DNA from: Ischnura elegans
Taxonomy: Eukaryota > Arthropoda > Insecta > Odonata > Coenagrionidae
Reading direction: 5' to 3'
DNA: 64,000 nucleotides
Assembly (NCBI RefSeq): GCF_921293095.1
Contig: NC_060248.1
Span: forward strand, 132,568,972 to 132,632,971
The position numbers were made by a program, and so were the translations under genes. This document shows, piece after piece, positions 1-11,520 of this stretch. The stretch's first letter is position 1, and every line of letters starts with the position of its first letter. The notes under the pieces are model-generated. The model worked only from the letters and a program-made list of their open reading frames with translations. It searched no databases and was not told the origin of the DNA.

Positions 1-194
1 CGAAGGGAGAGGGAAGGAGTTATAGGTGCCGTGCCGCACCCCGCGGAGAGCGGGTTGGGGGGACGGGTGCGGGGTCCGTTGCTAGGAGACGGCTGATTGT
101 AGTCGTAGACCAGCAGCAGCAGCAACAGAGGGGGAAGGTTGTCGGAATGGGCGGTAGGTGGTGTTGCGCGCTGTCCCTCCCACGCAATATCCCT

Positions 195-243
195 GGGGGG
201 GGGGGGGGAAGGTTGGTCCCTAGCGGGTGGGTGGGTGGGTGGG
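195..243 (+). repeat. G14 homopolymer and GGGT tandem array (G-quadruplex motif)
   Basis: A run of 14 G (195-208) is followed by five G-triplets separated by single T bases (225-243). The second tract fits the standard G-quadruplex pattern on the + strand. Whether it folds or matters in vivo is not shown by sequence. Confidence 0.8.
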
Positions 244-928
244 AGTGGCCTCGTATCCATGGTGACGGAGAGAGAGAGAGATAAGTGGGGATAGAGGGAG
301 GGAGGGAGGTCGCACAGCATCCCGGTGGACCTGTTGTATCCATCGAGCGCCCTCCATTTTGGCCCCGTCCTCTCCATCAGCGCATCGGAAGAGAGAGAAG
401 TCACCACTTGGCCGTCATATTTATTGCTCAGAATTCGCGCATTTTTCAGAATGAAAGGGAAACTAGGCCTCATTGCCAATTGAATGGGAGGGTGGGAATG
501 ACATGCTTGGTTCATTCGCAAAATGCTCCGTGTATTTATACCTGACTTCACCAGTAGTATACCTATAAAAATTAAAATGAAGTGAAGAATTTGGAAAATA
601 AACTTTAGCTAGAAATGTAAAATGGTTGTAAAAAAACCATCGGAAAATAGCAAAAGCATTGGGGTTGGGAGGTGAAGAGTCTCTCGGCCCCATTTTGAGG
701 AATTCTGGTTCCTTTAATTAATTTTGTAATTAAATGAATGTTTGCGTGAATATTTTTCATTATTTCAACGAATAAAGTACCTTTATTAGAGTGGTCCAAC
801 GAAATGGCAATCGGAATCAGATCATTCAATTTAAAAACAAAACTCAGCTTCTGTCATATGCGCATGTTTGCCATACATGCCCAAAGTTTCTAGGAAGATT
901 ATTATGGAGGCTTCCGCGGTGATTAAAT

Positions 929-1019
929 TGATGATTAGTTTCCGGGTTAATACCGCGTCGACTCATTTTTGTCCGCCAAAAATTATTCGACGCGGTATTA
1001 ACCCGGAAACTAATCATCA
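929..1019. repeat. Perfect 33-bp inverted repeat (foldback element)
   Basis: Arms 929-961 and 987-1019 are perfect reverse complements around a 25-base loop. The arms contain CGCGGTATTAACCCGG. The perfection suggests a young foldback or MITE, or selection on a hairpin. No transposase or clear target duplication is visible. Confidence 0.9.
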
Positions 1020-1530
1020 TTTTCTAGGAAGATCTTTGTAATTCGAGGTGGCATTGGGAAAGAAACTGCCCTTTCCCTTGTCCCTTAGTTCGTGGAATTC
1101 GCTGGCTTGTGGCTTACACTGGGTTGATACTCCATCCTAACTCATTGAAACCATCTTTTGGCTCGAATCACTAAAGAGAGTAAATTTACCTTGCAAATGT
1201 CCTTCCATTGGCATAGAGCGATTTTAAATAGCCTGAAATTTGTTCGCACCTGAGTGCTAAATCCTTGAATACTTCATACCATTGGAGAGGCTTCAGTTCT
1301 TCACGGAGAAGTTTGATTAATGACCTCAATGAGGGCGCGTTTTCATCGGTTTTTCGAAAATGTCCGCAGGGCGGCGATGAATTCAGATCGATCCATTTGT
1401 TATCAATATTTGAATTTCCCTTCGCGAGGAATTTCGTTAAAAAGTGAAGAATTCAATATATCACATTATTACGAATATTAATTCCAACTAGCAGTCCCTA
1501 AATGAATTGATGACTTTTTTCACTTGGTGG

Positions 1531-1788
1531 CCTACGTAATAATGACTCCTGTTATGCCAAGGTGTGATCGGGGTTGCCTTGCGTACACTTTACGGACAGT
1601 TCCTCGATTTAACATGGCCACGTCACCGTGGGACTCGAAGAGAAGTGTGTTATTTCTTGTGATCGTTCCACTTTGATTCACCCATGTTCGATTCAAATTT
1701 TGATTCTTTCATTTAGATCACTAAATTATTCGAATTACTTCTAGCGCAGTGCACTTGGAGGATCAAAGATATACTTATGCATCGAAGG
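1531..1788 (+). repeat. Direct duplication, copy 1
   Basis: This ~258-bp unit recurs at 2420-2684 in the same orientation, about 890 bp downstream. Shared blocks include GTCACCGTGGGACTC, CTTGTGATCGTTCCACT, CATTTAGATCACTA and the end block TACTTATGCATCGAAGG. Scattered substitutions and small gaps separate the copies. No long ORF crosses it. It could be an old local duplication or two copies of an unrecognised repeat. Confidence 0.85.
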
Positions 1789-2419
1789 TAAATATTATAT
1801 TCGTGTTTAAATCAATTTGTGAGAGAGTGTGTGATTATTCAAGTGAGCGAGAAACTGCGTAGTTACGTGATTTAAGCGTTCAGGGTTCACTCACGTTGTC
1901 GTTTTGAAGGGTGGACGTGCTAAGCAGGCGGTCAGCGGCTAATGGAAGCGTCCCTTTAAAATCCATGCAGCAAGCAGCAGCAGCCAGCCACCCTCTCTCT
2001 CTCTTCGTCTCTTTGGGATTGGTATGTGTTGGGGGCGCGTGTTGTGGCCAGTGGAATCGAGCGCTTCTTCTCCTTCATCCTCACATTCAGTTCGGCAGAC
2101 TCATCGGCGTGATGATGGCAAGGCTTGAAGGAAATGGTGTGAGGATTACAGCACGACTCACATCTCAACTTAAATCGACTTAACTTGGCGTAACATAGGA
2201 GTTGAAAACGGTGGTTCACGACTGCTGAAAGCGGTGTAGTGCAGTGCTGTGAAACATGTTGACTCCATGGAAATAATTATTAATTTGGAATATCGAAAAG
2301 TATCATTAGTACTTCATATCTTAAAATTGATTTCTGCTATGCATCATTCATTTTCAAAGTTTTCTTTCATAAATCTCACGAATAATAGGCGATTTAAGCT
2401 GCTATATGTATTTCTTCAC

Positions 2420-2684
2420 TTATTTTTCTACGCCATAGTGATTCCAGTTACGCCATGGTGTGATCAGGGATCTTTGCGTACAATTTGCAGGCATTTCCTC
2501 GATGTAAAATCGTCACGTCACCGTGGGACTCAAAGAGATGTGTGTTGTCTTGTGATCGTTCCACTCGGATTCACCCACGCTCATTCAAATTTTGAATATT
2601 TCATTTAGATCACTATATTATTGAAATTATTTTCAACGCGTTGCTCTTGTATAGAGAAGCAATAGTATACTTATGCATCGAAGG
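2420..2684 (+). repeat. Direct duplication, copy 2
   Basis: Partner of 1531-1788 in the same orientation. Both end at TACTTATGCATCGAAGG, after which the flanks differ. The ~630 bp between the copies show no clear similarity to either. Confidence 0.85.
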
Positions 2685-5600
2685 CATGATGTTTATGGCG
2701 AAAGAAATTAGCTGAATCGACTCTTTTTCTTTCTATAGTTCCTTATGATCTACCTTAAGTTCACATTTTAAATGAGTGATTGTTGCAGATGCATCTAGTT
2801 CTATTTATTCACACTGCTATTTTTTGATTTCCTCCCGAAGCGACGAACAGTCGGGCGAGAGAGCGCTCTCTGCTCTTCCAGCCATCTTGATATCTTGGCT
2901 GTTGCTGAAGCGACCGAGTTGCAGAGAGGCTGGGACGAATGTGTGGCGCCCCCTTTCCTCCCAAATGAAGTTGTTATTTATACTTTTCCTATTTTCTATG
3001 CGTAAAATATGGCGCTCATATTTCTTGGCAGCCGCCGATATCTCAAAAGTTTACTTCCTTGCTCTCTAAATCGACATCCACACCTACATACTTCTGCACC
3101 GCATGTCGCCGTGGTGCAGAGTATTTACAATAATAAACGTGTAACTAATAATTGAATAATCTTAACGCATAATGGCTTTTTGGATTTATTCCTCCCCTTC
3201 CTCAAATGATTCCACCCCTCCATCGCCCTTCACCCCCTCGGCAATCTTCTCTTGAGAAGGAGGCGTCATTCCAAAGAGGGGTCCTTCGGTTGGCGATCCC
3301 CTGTCCCCTTTAAGCCCGGCATTTCAGAGAACATTGGCAGTAACTATAAATTTGGATTAAGATAAAAAAATAGCTCCACAGCTTCATCAAGCGTTCATGC
3401 GCCATCTATCCATCTGTCATTGTTCTCAATTCCATAGCATATCATATCCAAGTTAAATTTTTCATTCCGAGGTGTTCAATTCCGTCGAAATCTACGCTCA
3501 TTTTTGCGCTAATTTCATCAGGTGATATGCGCTCTAATAATTTTCTATGAACGTCGCCATGGTAGTGGGAGTACTTGCATCTCATGCTGACTACTTCGTA
3601 CGGATAATTAATCATTGATTTTTCCTATCAATCGGCCGTAGGACTTCTGAAACGGTCGTCGCTGAGAACTGAAATTAATGACTTCATCCATAATATGCTT
3701 GGGCCATGTTTCTTCGGAGGACGCATAGGTAGGGACTCATCGCTCTCGGAGCAATGGAAGCTACGAATGGATTTAATCTCCCTTTTTTAAAAGCATGATT
3801 TTCTGATGCTGGCCCTGTTGTCAACAACGTTAGAACACTCTCAGTTTGATTCATTAGATCGGTAAGATTCCATGACTTTATGTCAATGATGATAAGTCAA
3901 CATAAGCCAAGTTTAGCTGATGCTAAACTGGGACTTGGACGAAAGTAGCCTTCTCTTCCCTGCGATCCGATCAGCCATCTTGATCGCTGCTGCTGATGTA
4001 ACCGAGTTAAGGGCGGTCGGATGGGTGCCCCCCCCCTCCTGCCAAATAATTACACCCCCCCCCATCCCTCTCTCCTTGGCGGCGTCTCTCCTCTTGAAAG
4101 GAAGGGGGCGCCATCGGAAGGCCGGCGTGGCTGCTTGGGTTCCCTCCCTAAGTCCCCCGGGGGGCGTCGGGGGTTGGCGCAAGACAAACGAGCAGCATCC
4201 TCCCCCTCTCCCATCTCGCGTGTATCGGGGGTGGTGTGGGGTGGGTGGGGGGTTCTCGCATCGATCTGGATGGACCAACCGCCGGTTGCTAGGTGGGAGG
4301 GGATGGCTCTGCTCCCGCACGCTCCCTGCCCCCGAAACGCGGCCATCTTCTTCTTTTCCTTATGTTACACCTTCTTCTCTCCCTCGCTTATCAACCTCTC
4401 CCACTTTTAAGTCCATGAAGTTCCTCTCGTATTGAGATTCATGCACACGGGCAGAGGGGATGCAAAGTCGACCGATACAGGGGTCCACTTGATTTGGCTT
4501 TCTGTCTCGTGACTCCGGTGAAATGTTTTTTGGAAGCACCTCACGCTCTTTCAGGTGACATTAGCTGTCACGAGGTGACTTCAAGGTAGCAATGCCAACA
4601 TCATTATCGTTGGTCATTAACCGTGATGTCGATGCATATTTCCACTCTTTGGCCTCCTATCCGTTAGTATTTATGGTAATAATGACCATATTCCCTCGTT
4701 CGATTATGAGTAAGTTGAACCTAATTCCGTTGCCTAATTTTATGAGTAGGACGGTGATAACACGTATAATTATCTCTTTTTTCAAATAGTCGCCTCAATA
4801 GTATGTGTAAGGATAGAAAAAAAACATTGCAATCTAGGGAAAACGATTCAGAATACTCGGGTACATTTTTTCGTTCCCAAATGATTATAAATATTACGGA
4901 ATTAGCCTGGCAGGCAATACTGTTAGGCCGCATACCTGTGCCATAGAGTTGAGAGCGGCGTGGCCTTTTTATTGGATAGATGTATGGCAGTGGCGAGTGG
5001 CGTTTCGCCTTTAATTGTGCTCACTCCCTTTTTTTATTTGCGGGTTTTCAATCCGTGTTTTATTTTTTCATTCGCTCCCCGAGTGCCTTGTGTCTCTCAC
5101 TCCCCATTCAAATCCCACCCCACTCCGCTCCGCACGCATAAATCCGACAATCGCGGGAGGCGATCCTCTTTTGTCCACACTGCTCCCCCCACCCTCCCTC
5201 CCTTCATCATTCTCGCCTCCCCCCACTCTGCCCCTTTTCATCGCTTCCATTTTAATACCCCTCCCTCACTCTCTTCTTTCTCTGCTTCACCATTTCTCTC
5301 TCCACCCCTTCCTTTGACCACTCCGGGATTTCGTTCTCTCGCTCTCCCTCTCTCCCACCCCCATTTCCCACCCTCCTGTCACGCCCGCCGCTTTTATTTG
5401 CCCGTCCGCTTTCTTTCCTTTTTTTACATTTTTTCCTCATTTTTATTCTTGTTTTTTGCTCGAGGGGTCCCCTCTCTCCACTCTCCCCACAGTCATTCTC
5501 TTTGTGCTCACGGACGAGCGTTTGGCGTCGGTGGTGTTGGTGGCCGTGGCCCCTCTCCCGACGGACACACGCTGGATGCTGAGAGAGGGCGTAATTTTTG

Positions 5601-6021
5601 GAATGCCTCTCCTCTCCTCCTCCATGTATGTATTTATAATCGTGCTGAATCTTTCTCGCTCTCGTGCACCACGCGCGTGCTCCTCGCTTCGCACGTGCGT
5701 TTGCACGCCCACGACCCGGAATGCGTGCTCCCAATGCACTCTGCGCTCTCTGTTTTAGCCAATCTTAGGTGGCTTTGGGGGACCGCATGTACAGCATATA
5801 ATGCCGTGACTTTTTGGAAATTATATCTTCGTTTAGAGGACCGTTACGAATTTCCCATACAGCTCATTGTAATTATTATTATCGTAATCTGTTACAATTT
5901 GGCAAATGGCCATTTGGTAACATGTACATCCAAAAAAGAAAACACATAATATCCACAAAGTCACATATAAACTAGACAGTGTACACATTTTAAAAATTCA
6001 ATTAATATTTATTAAAAAAAG

Positions 6022-6356
6022 TCACTTTTTCAGCTCTTTCTTAAATATTTTTACATTATCAGGAAAGGACTCAAATAACTCTGCAGGCAATCTACAATTG
6101 TTTTATTGATGTAGGAAATTTTTTTAACATTAGTCCTCTGCACCCGTCTTTTAATTTTGAACTGATAATCGTTCATACCAATGAAATTAGGTTTTCCGAG
6201 TTTATTGCTTAGTTCTCTCCATGCTTTATCCCCTTCGTATATTTTATGCATACCGCAGAGTCGGTTTATTTTTCTCCTACTTTCCAAAGATTCCCAACAC
6301 AGTATTTTCAACATTTCTGATACGCGAAAATTACGATACACGATACGCGAATACAT
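6022..6356 (-). pseudogene. Non-LTR retrotransposon (LINE) C-terminal relic
   Basis: Read on the - strand, one frame contains LCWESLESRRKINRL and RRVQRTNVKKISYINKTIVDC. A neighbouring frame then continues LPAELFESFPDNVKIFKKEL and ends at a stop at 6022-6024. This is the usual C-terminal layout of jockey/CR1-group reverse transcriptase proteins: a Trp-x-x-Leu-x-x-Arg-Arg segment, then a short tail ending in a basic ELKK. The frame shift near the end shows that it is dead. The catalytic reverse transcriptase core is absent, consistent with 5' truncation. The LINE family is inferred, not determined. Confidence 0.8.
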
Positions 6357-7989
6357 TTTGAAAAAATCCGGAGATATTGAAGTCTAAAGGCCATTTTATA
6401 GAGGAAAAATACTAGAAGCGATGGAAGCACTTTGCACGAGATTACAGTGGCTTTAGGTCTATGGTGATATTCATTGGTAGAAATAGTGCGTAGCGCTCAA
6501 CGGGGACATTCGCGTGATCGCAGTCACTTCTTTGATTCACTGTTCTTCCGTATTTTGTAAACATAAAAACCATAAATCTTAGAAGAAGGCATCTCGCGAT
6601 TTAAAGTCATGAGATTTTTGAGAATATAATGGGTAAACAATCTCTGCATAAAGGCATCAAGTCAGCTCAAGAGGAACTCAACTCGATCATTACCGAGTTT
6701 TTGCGGCAATTATCGAAGAGATTTTTTGCAGTGCTACATCTGATGTATCATGGGTCTAACGGCACTGAAATTTTTGCTCTAAACCTATTTAGTATTTATG
6801 CATTGACTGTCGTCAAAACCCAATTTTTCAAGGAAATACGATATGTTATAAGTTCGATGGGAATGTTTGTTCATTAATTATAGTATAATTGGGTTGTCTC
6901 CCGGTCAATGATGTCATTGGAAGCTTCTTGGGTTTCCCACTGGATAAATACGTGCATTCACATTTGCCGACGATTCGGAGGGTTCTTTTCAATTCTCTTT
7001 TCTCAGAAGTCTTGATTAATATCTGTTGAGTTTATTTGGATAAACTCGTAGCCTAATTGTTTATAAGATTTAAGGATTGCATATGTTTAAAAGAGCAAAT
7101 TTACGCATACAAGTGACTTAGGCTAAGTCATTTCGTGGAAGTAATTTTTTATCCTCGTCAATATTAAAAAGCATCCATTAAGTTCCATATAAATATAATT
7201 ACTTGACCGGCCGCGGTTTACCTTCAAATTGGCATTAGGTGCCAAAAACTTGTTTTAATAATGATAATTTTAGTGGGAAGTTATTCTACGTTTTTAATTT
7301 TTGCCTGGATTAGTAGAGAGGTCCCTACGTTTTTAGTTGCTATATTCGCGGAAACGTGTGGCTAAGCATCCGTTTTGATTCGCGAATTCGGAGTGGACAG
7401 ACACTCTTAAATGGAGGCGTTCGAGATTGGATGCGGAGTGCAGTTTGGATGGGCAGCAATTGGATGTGCTCCCCCTACGCAGCCTGTGTCACCTGCTCTG
7501 CTTAGCTCCGCTCCCTCCCGCGACGTGGATTAGTGGCGCTGTCATCGGGGATCCGTCCTCCCCTCCTGAGAGAGCGGGACGCATATGCTGCCATGCCAAC
7601 GCCTCACCCCCTCCACCACCACCCAAAGACAATTGCCACCCGTCCTCGCTCTCCTGAAACTGATTTCCTCGCTCCGACTTCGAAATTCCAAACAGGAAGG
7701 GAAGAACTAATGAATTGAAGGTGGAAATTGATCAGCCGAAAGCCACTTTATGGCGGAATAATTTCAATCCGCGCCAAGCGTCCGTTTCTTAAGTCGTGTT
7801 AATAATGCAAATTTTTACTAAAAAGAAGTTACGTAGGTCCAGGATGAAAATTATTAAATATTGTGCATCGTGTTCATGATTTTAGGCTTTTTTCTTTTGT
7901 TGCAATTGAGGCGTGTGTGACACTCTTGCATTGAATAGCGAGCCATTAATCACTAAGGCTCTCCATATACCTCTACCTATCCATATCGA

Positions 7990-8019
7990 CTCTATAGTAT
8001 CCATAAGGATACTATAGAG
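7990..8019. repeat. Perfect 13-bp inverted repeat, 4-base loop
   Basis: CTCTATAGTATCC at 7990-8002 is the exact reverse complement of 8007-8019, with loop ATAA. It lacks a downstream T-run and sits in intron, so it is not called a terminator. Its role is unknown. Confidence 0.85.
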
Positions 8020-8274
8020 GAGTTTTTCTTTGAAGATGTTAAGCCGAGGCTCCTTTCTTCCCCCTCCCTTCAGCCTAATTGCCTCGTCGTTAAAGCTGAA
8101 CATCAGCAGTGACTAGATTGATGAAAAACTAATTGACTTAATTGACTTTGCACGTGATTTAAAAAATTACAACAACTATTAGTGACCTTACGCCGGGGAT
8201 GGTTACCTCCCCTTCTCGGGGGTGGACAATTTGTTTTTCTCAAACTATCCCCGGACAGCGATGGAGGACCAACT

Positions 8275-8634
8275 TTAAGCTAAAAACTGTTGCATGAAGT
8301 TTTCTGATAAATCAATACTTTTTGAGTTACCTAAGATCAAAATTTTAGAATGTTTATTAAAAAAACAAGTTTTCAATGATTTCAGATATGTTTCAAGTTT
8401 CAATTCAATTGGCTGTCCAGTTTGTTTCGAATGATTTGGGGATAAAAACTTCAATAACTGTGCTATAAAGGTCAAATCTACATCAATATTCTCCCTCTGT
8501 CTGTTTAACTTGATATTAACCACAAATCCATCCCGTATTCCCTTTCCACATATTGATTGCTCATTCCAAATGTGATATTTCGAGGATAGAGAGCAAGAAA
8601 GAACTTTCAAATCAAAGAAGAAACAGGAATGCAA
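8275..8634 (-). other. Unidentified 119-codon open frame
   Basis: An AT-rich - strand frame begins at Met and ends in ENFMQQFLA. Unlike most open frames in this window it is not low-complexity: it has mixed hydrophobic and charged residues, with segments such as LLKFLSPNHSKQTG and KHSKILILGNSKSIDLS. I do not recognise a family, and no splice-linked neighbouring exon was evident. It could be a fragment of a transposon protein, a host exon on the opposite strand, or chance. No signal peptide or catalytic motif was recognised. Confidence 0.25.
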
Positions 8635-10134
8635 ATGGTTAGCACCTTGCGATGAAATAACGTTGGCTCATTTTCAGCCGATATCAATATTTTGAAAAAA
8701 GAAAGCGTTATTTTCACTAAATTAAAGTTACATTGCTCTGTATTTCAGCATTGAATATTGCGTTCAAGATTTAATGTCTCATTCTGATTCCATTCGTCCA
8801 TGTCCAAGATTTCAGATCAATCCTTTTCTTTAATAAAAAAGGCGATGAGGATGGAAGTTCTCTTCAGCTGCTTTTATTCATCTTCTCTCCAATGCAACTT
8901 AATTTACTGCTAACGACCTAATTATGGACCCGACCAATTGATTGTTTGGTCTCTCAATCACTAAAACAAAACACCCCTCAGTCGTGAAATAGATTAAAGA
9001 GGACTTTCTCAGGATTTTTCTGTTACTCGATAGACGAAAATATTTTCCAAATTAATGATTAATTTTCACAGAAATCTGAGCTTTCCTCTACCAATGACGA
9101 AGCAAGATTTTATTTTTATGTAGAAGATTTATATATTTATTTATAGAAGAAGACGCTATTTTCAGTTTTAGTGAATTTTCTCGCCGCAAGGGACGCAGCT
9201 GAAGGAGAGGAGGACAGGGGGAGTGGGCGCGGCTACCCGGGTGCCGTTTACGGTTTCTTCGAGCAGCGGGGAGAATAGTGGAGGGGGGGGGGGGCGGCAC
9301 CTTGGTGAAAATCTCAGGGGGGCGGGAAAGATGGGGTGGTTGTCTTCAATCGATTTGGTGCCTTCCGCCCGGCGAGGGGTGGTGGTCTCAAGGAGTGGAA
9401 GCGAGTCGAGGGAAGAGTGTTTGTCGGCGTCTGCGCACGCCGAGACAACATTGAAAAAAAGAAAATCCTCCGACTCAGCGCGATCCAATCTCCCCCCCCC
9501 ACCTCCCCCCCTTCCGATCATACCGCGCATCAGGGAAGGCTGCCGATTGGCCCATTCCGTAGATTTAATTTTTGAGCTGCAGCGCCGATTTCGTTCACTT
9601 CGAGCGAACACTTTGTTTCTTTTAAGGATGTACGGCCGTGCCTGTGAGATTCAAAAAGAATATTTTTCGTATATTTAATAAAAATATTGTTTTAACGCGG
9701 TGAAAGAAATTTATCAAAGTTTAAAAAATAACAAAAGTATCAGCTGGCTGATAATTCAATTTTTACATATGTAAGTTACACTAACACTTCTAGGTGGTTA
9801 AGTACCGATGCTGAAGCACCATTGCCATTAATTACAGCTTTTTGACTTCAATTACATCCTTCATCTGGCAATAACGGAGATGTTAATCTTGTGGCGATCT
9901 TTATTTATAATGAACCATAATTTATTGTGTTCAGCGAACATTCTACCCATTTATTTGAGTGAAAATAGCTTATGCAATCAGATATTTCTCAACATTTTTC
10001 AATGGCTTAGATTAGTGCCGCTGTAAGAAACTGAACACAGATGAAAATTTCAGATTTTAAGTAATTATACCTCGGAAATGATAGATTTTTTTTACCGTCA
10101 GTCAATGATACACATTACGAAGACACAATTAGAA

Positions 10135-10260
10135 CCATGATAATAAGAAGAACACAATGGTAATTTCCACACTTTTAAAAAATGTGGAAATTACCATTGT
10201 GTTCTTCTTTTTATCATGGATATAAAGAACTTCCACAAAATCGAGCCGGATACGATTTTA
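10135..10260. repeat. 37-bp inverted repeat with attached tail (dispersed family)
   Basis: Arms 10135-10171 and 10183-10219 are reverse complements with one mismatch; both arms contain AACACAATGGTAATTTCC or its complement. The right arm and following bases (to about 10260, including ACTTCCACAAAATCGAGCC) resemble 14680-14760. This is therefore a dispersed element and not a unique hairpin. It may belong with the GAAAC-bearing elements listed elsewhere in this window. Confidence 0.8.
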
Positions 10261-10702
10261 TACACAATTAGAAATTCTCATCAAGGTGATGTAAAGAGGA
10301 ATTATAAATTATTGCAACGAGTTGAGCGGCGCGATTCGGAAACGAAGTTCACGTATTTTCTATGGCCTAGGAAGGAGGCTAGTGCAATCAACATTCCCAA
10401 TTCTCATTCCCAATATTGCAATGGCTGCTTCATTTAAGGCGGTTGTTATAGGGATGTGTAAAAAATGTTTAGGTTTTCATTCACTGTGAAGGAGGCCCTG
10501 TTTAAGATGAAACGCAGGACTTGTTTTATCAAATACTTAATCATTAAATTATTATTAATACTTAACCGATCCAGTGAGACCTACTTTCTCACCGTTGAAA
10601 AATATATTCTGGGACGTAAAATATGAATGAAATTAGTCGTGATATCACTGCAAAAAATGCCAGTATCTGTTATAATTATGTGTATTCTTGTTTAATCCTT
10701 TA

Positions 10703-10962
10703 TATCGATGGCTAAGGTCTAACAGCAACTATCTAAAAAATAGCAACTTTTCAGGAGAGCAAAAAAACGATTAATTTCTTTTACTTGCACTCTGAAATTA
10801 AAAACCAAAAGTTCGTAAAAATGAAAAAGAAGCATTTATTTGCAACAAAAGAGTTGTAATTTGCTTATATTTTATTTTTTAATGCTATGACTCTTTGTTT
10901 AAGATGCCTGTCTCAAACCGGCCGAATTTGAGACACGTGTTGTTAGAACTTAGCCATCGATA
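10703..10962 (-). mobile_element. TATCGATGG-ended MITE, copy 1 (260 bp)
   Basis: Imperfect terminal inverted repeats begin TATCGATGGCTAAG and end CTTAGCCATCGATA. TA dinucleotides flank it at 10701-10702 and 10963-10964, as expected for a Tc1/mariner-type target duplication. The interior includes AATAGCAACTTTTCAGGAG and has no coding capacity. A second copy lies at 21217-21452 in the opposite orientation. Superfamily is inferred only from the TA flanks. Confidence 0.85.
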
Positions 10963-11439
10963 TATTAGTTCGTTCGCAAGTTCCTTCCCGAGTGCTAAAT
11001 GACAGAAAATGTCATGAGAATGCATATTTGCCGACGTCATTATTGAGCAACGATGAATTCGTTGCAACATTTTTGAATTCTAGTGTAGGTTTACATCGTT
11101 TCTTTTTTGCGATAGCCCTACATTTACGGAGTCACTCCGACCAGCGGGGTAAGATTCCCACTCTATCATCCCACTGAATAGAATCCCCTCCCGCCGCGCC
11201 GCCTTCGGCCAAAGCGCCGCCAGGGAGCGCTCCGTTTGGGACTCTGGATCGATGCCTACCGCACCCCGCTCCTTCCCTGTGAACCGCTGTCAAGGAGCGA
11301 GGGGCGGGTGCCGCTCGTCGCCTCTTGCGTTTGCCGCGGGTGCAGGGGATGAGGCTCTCTTGCGCCTCGGCGTCGTCAATCGGTCTTCTGAGCTCAAACT
11401 TACGTACTTCAACCTTTCTGCTTGCGCGTAGTTGCGTGG

Positions 11440-11520
11440 GAGAATATTAAAATAGAGCATTCTCCACACGACCTTTAGATGTGATGTCAAACACCGCGCA
11501 TTTGAATGGGGGTCCTGCAC
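11440..11520 (+). repeat. Family A repeat, short copy
   Basis: The order GAATATTA ... ATTCTCCAC ... AGATGTGATGTCA ... GCGCATTTGAATGGG matches the head of the repeat at 25050-25200 and 20985-21216. The match fades after about 11520. The family is unidentified. Confidence 0.55.

Noticed and set aside
715..735. Homeodomain-binding TTAATTA / TAATTAAAT cluster as an autoregulatory site
   Set aside because: Such AT-rich motifs are expected by chance in AT-rich intron; no clustering beyond background could be shown by eye.
3070..3120. LINE tail on the - strand near the CTGCACC/GGTGCAG hairpin
   Set aside because: Resemblance to the tails at 17415 and 33840 is too slight to support.
4960..5949. 329-codon open frame as a protein-coding gene
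   Set aside because: Ser/Pro/Phe/His-rich composition follows the pyrimidine-rich DNA, overlapping frames on both strands are also open, and there is no family similarity or splice-site context.
7990..8019. Bacterial-type intrinsic terminator
   Set aside because: No T-run follows, and the genomic context is eukaryotic intron.
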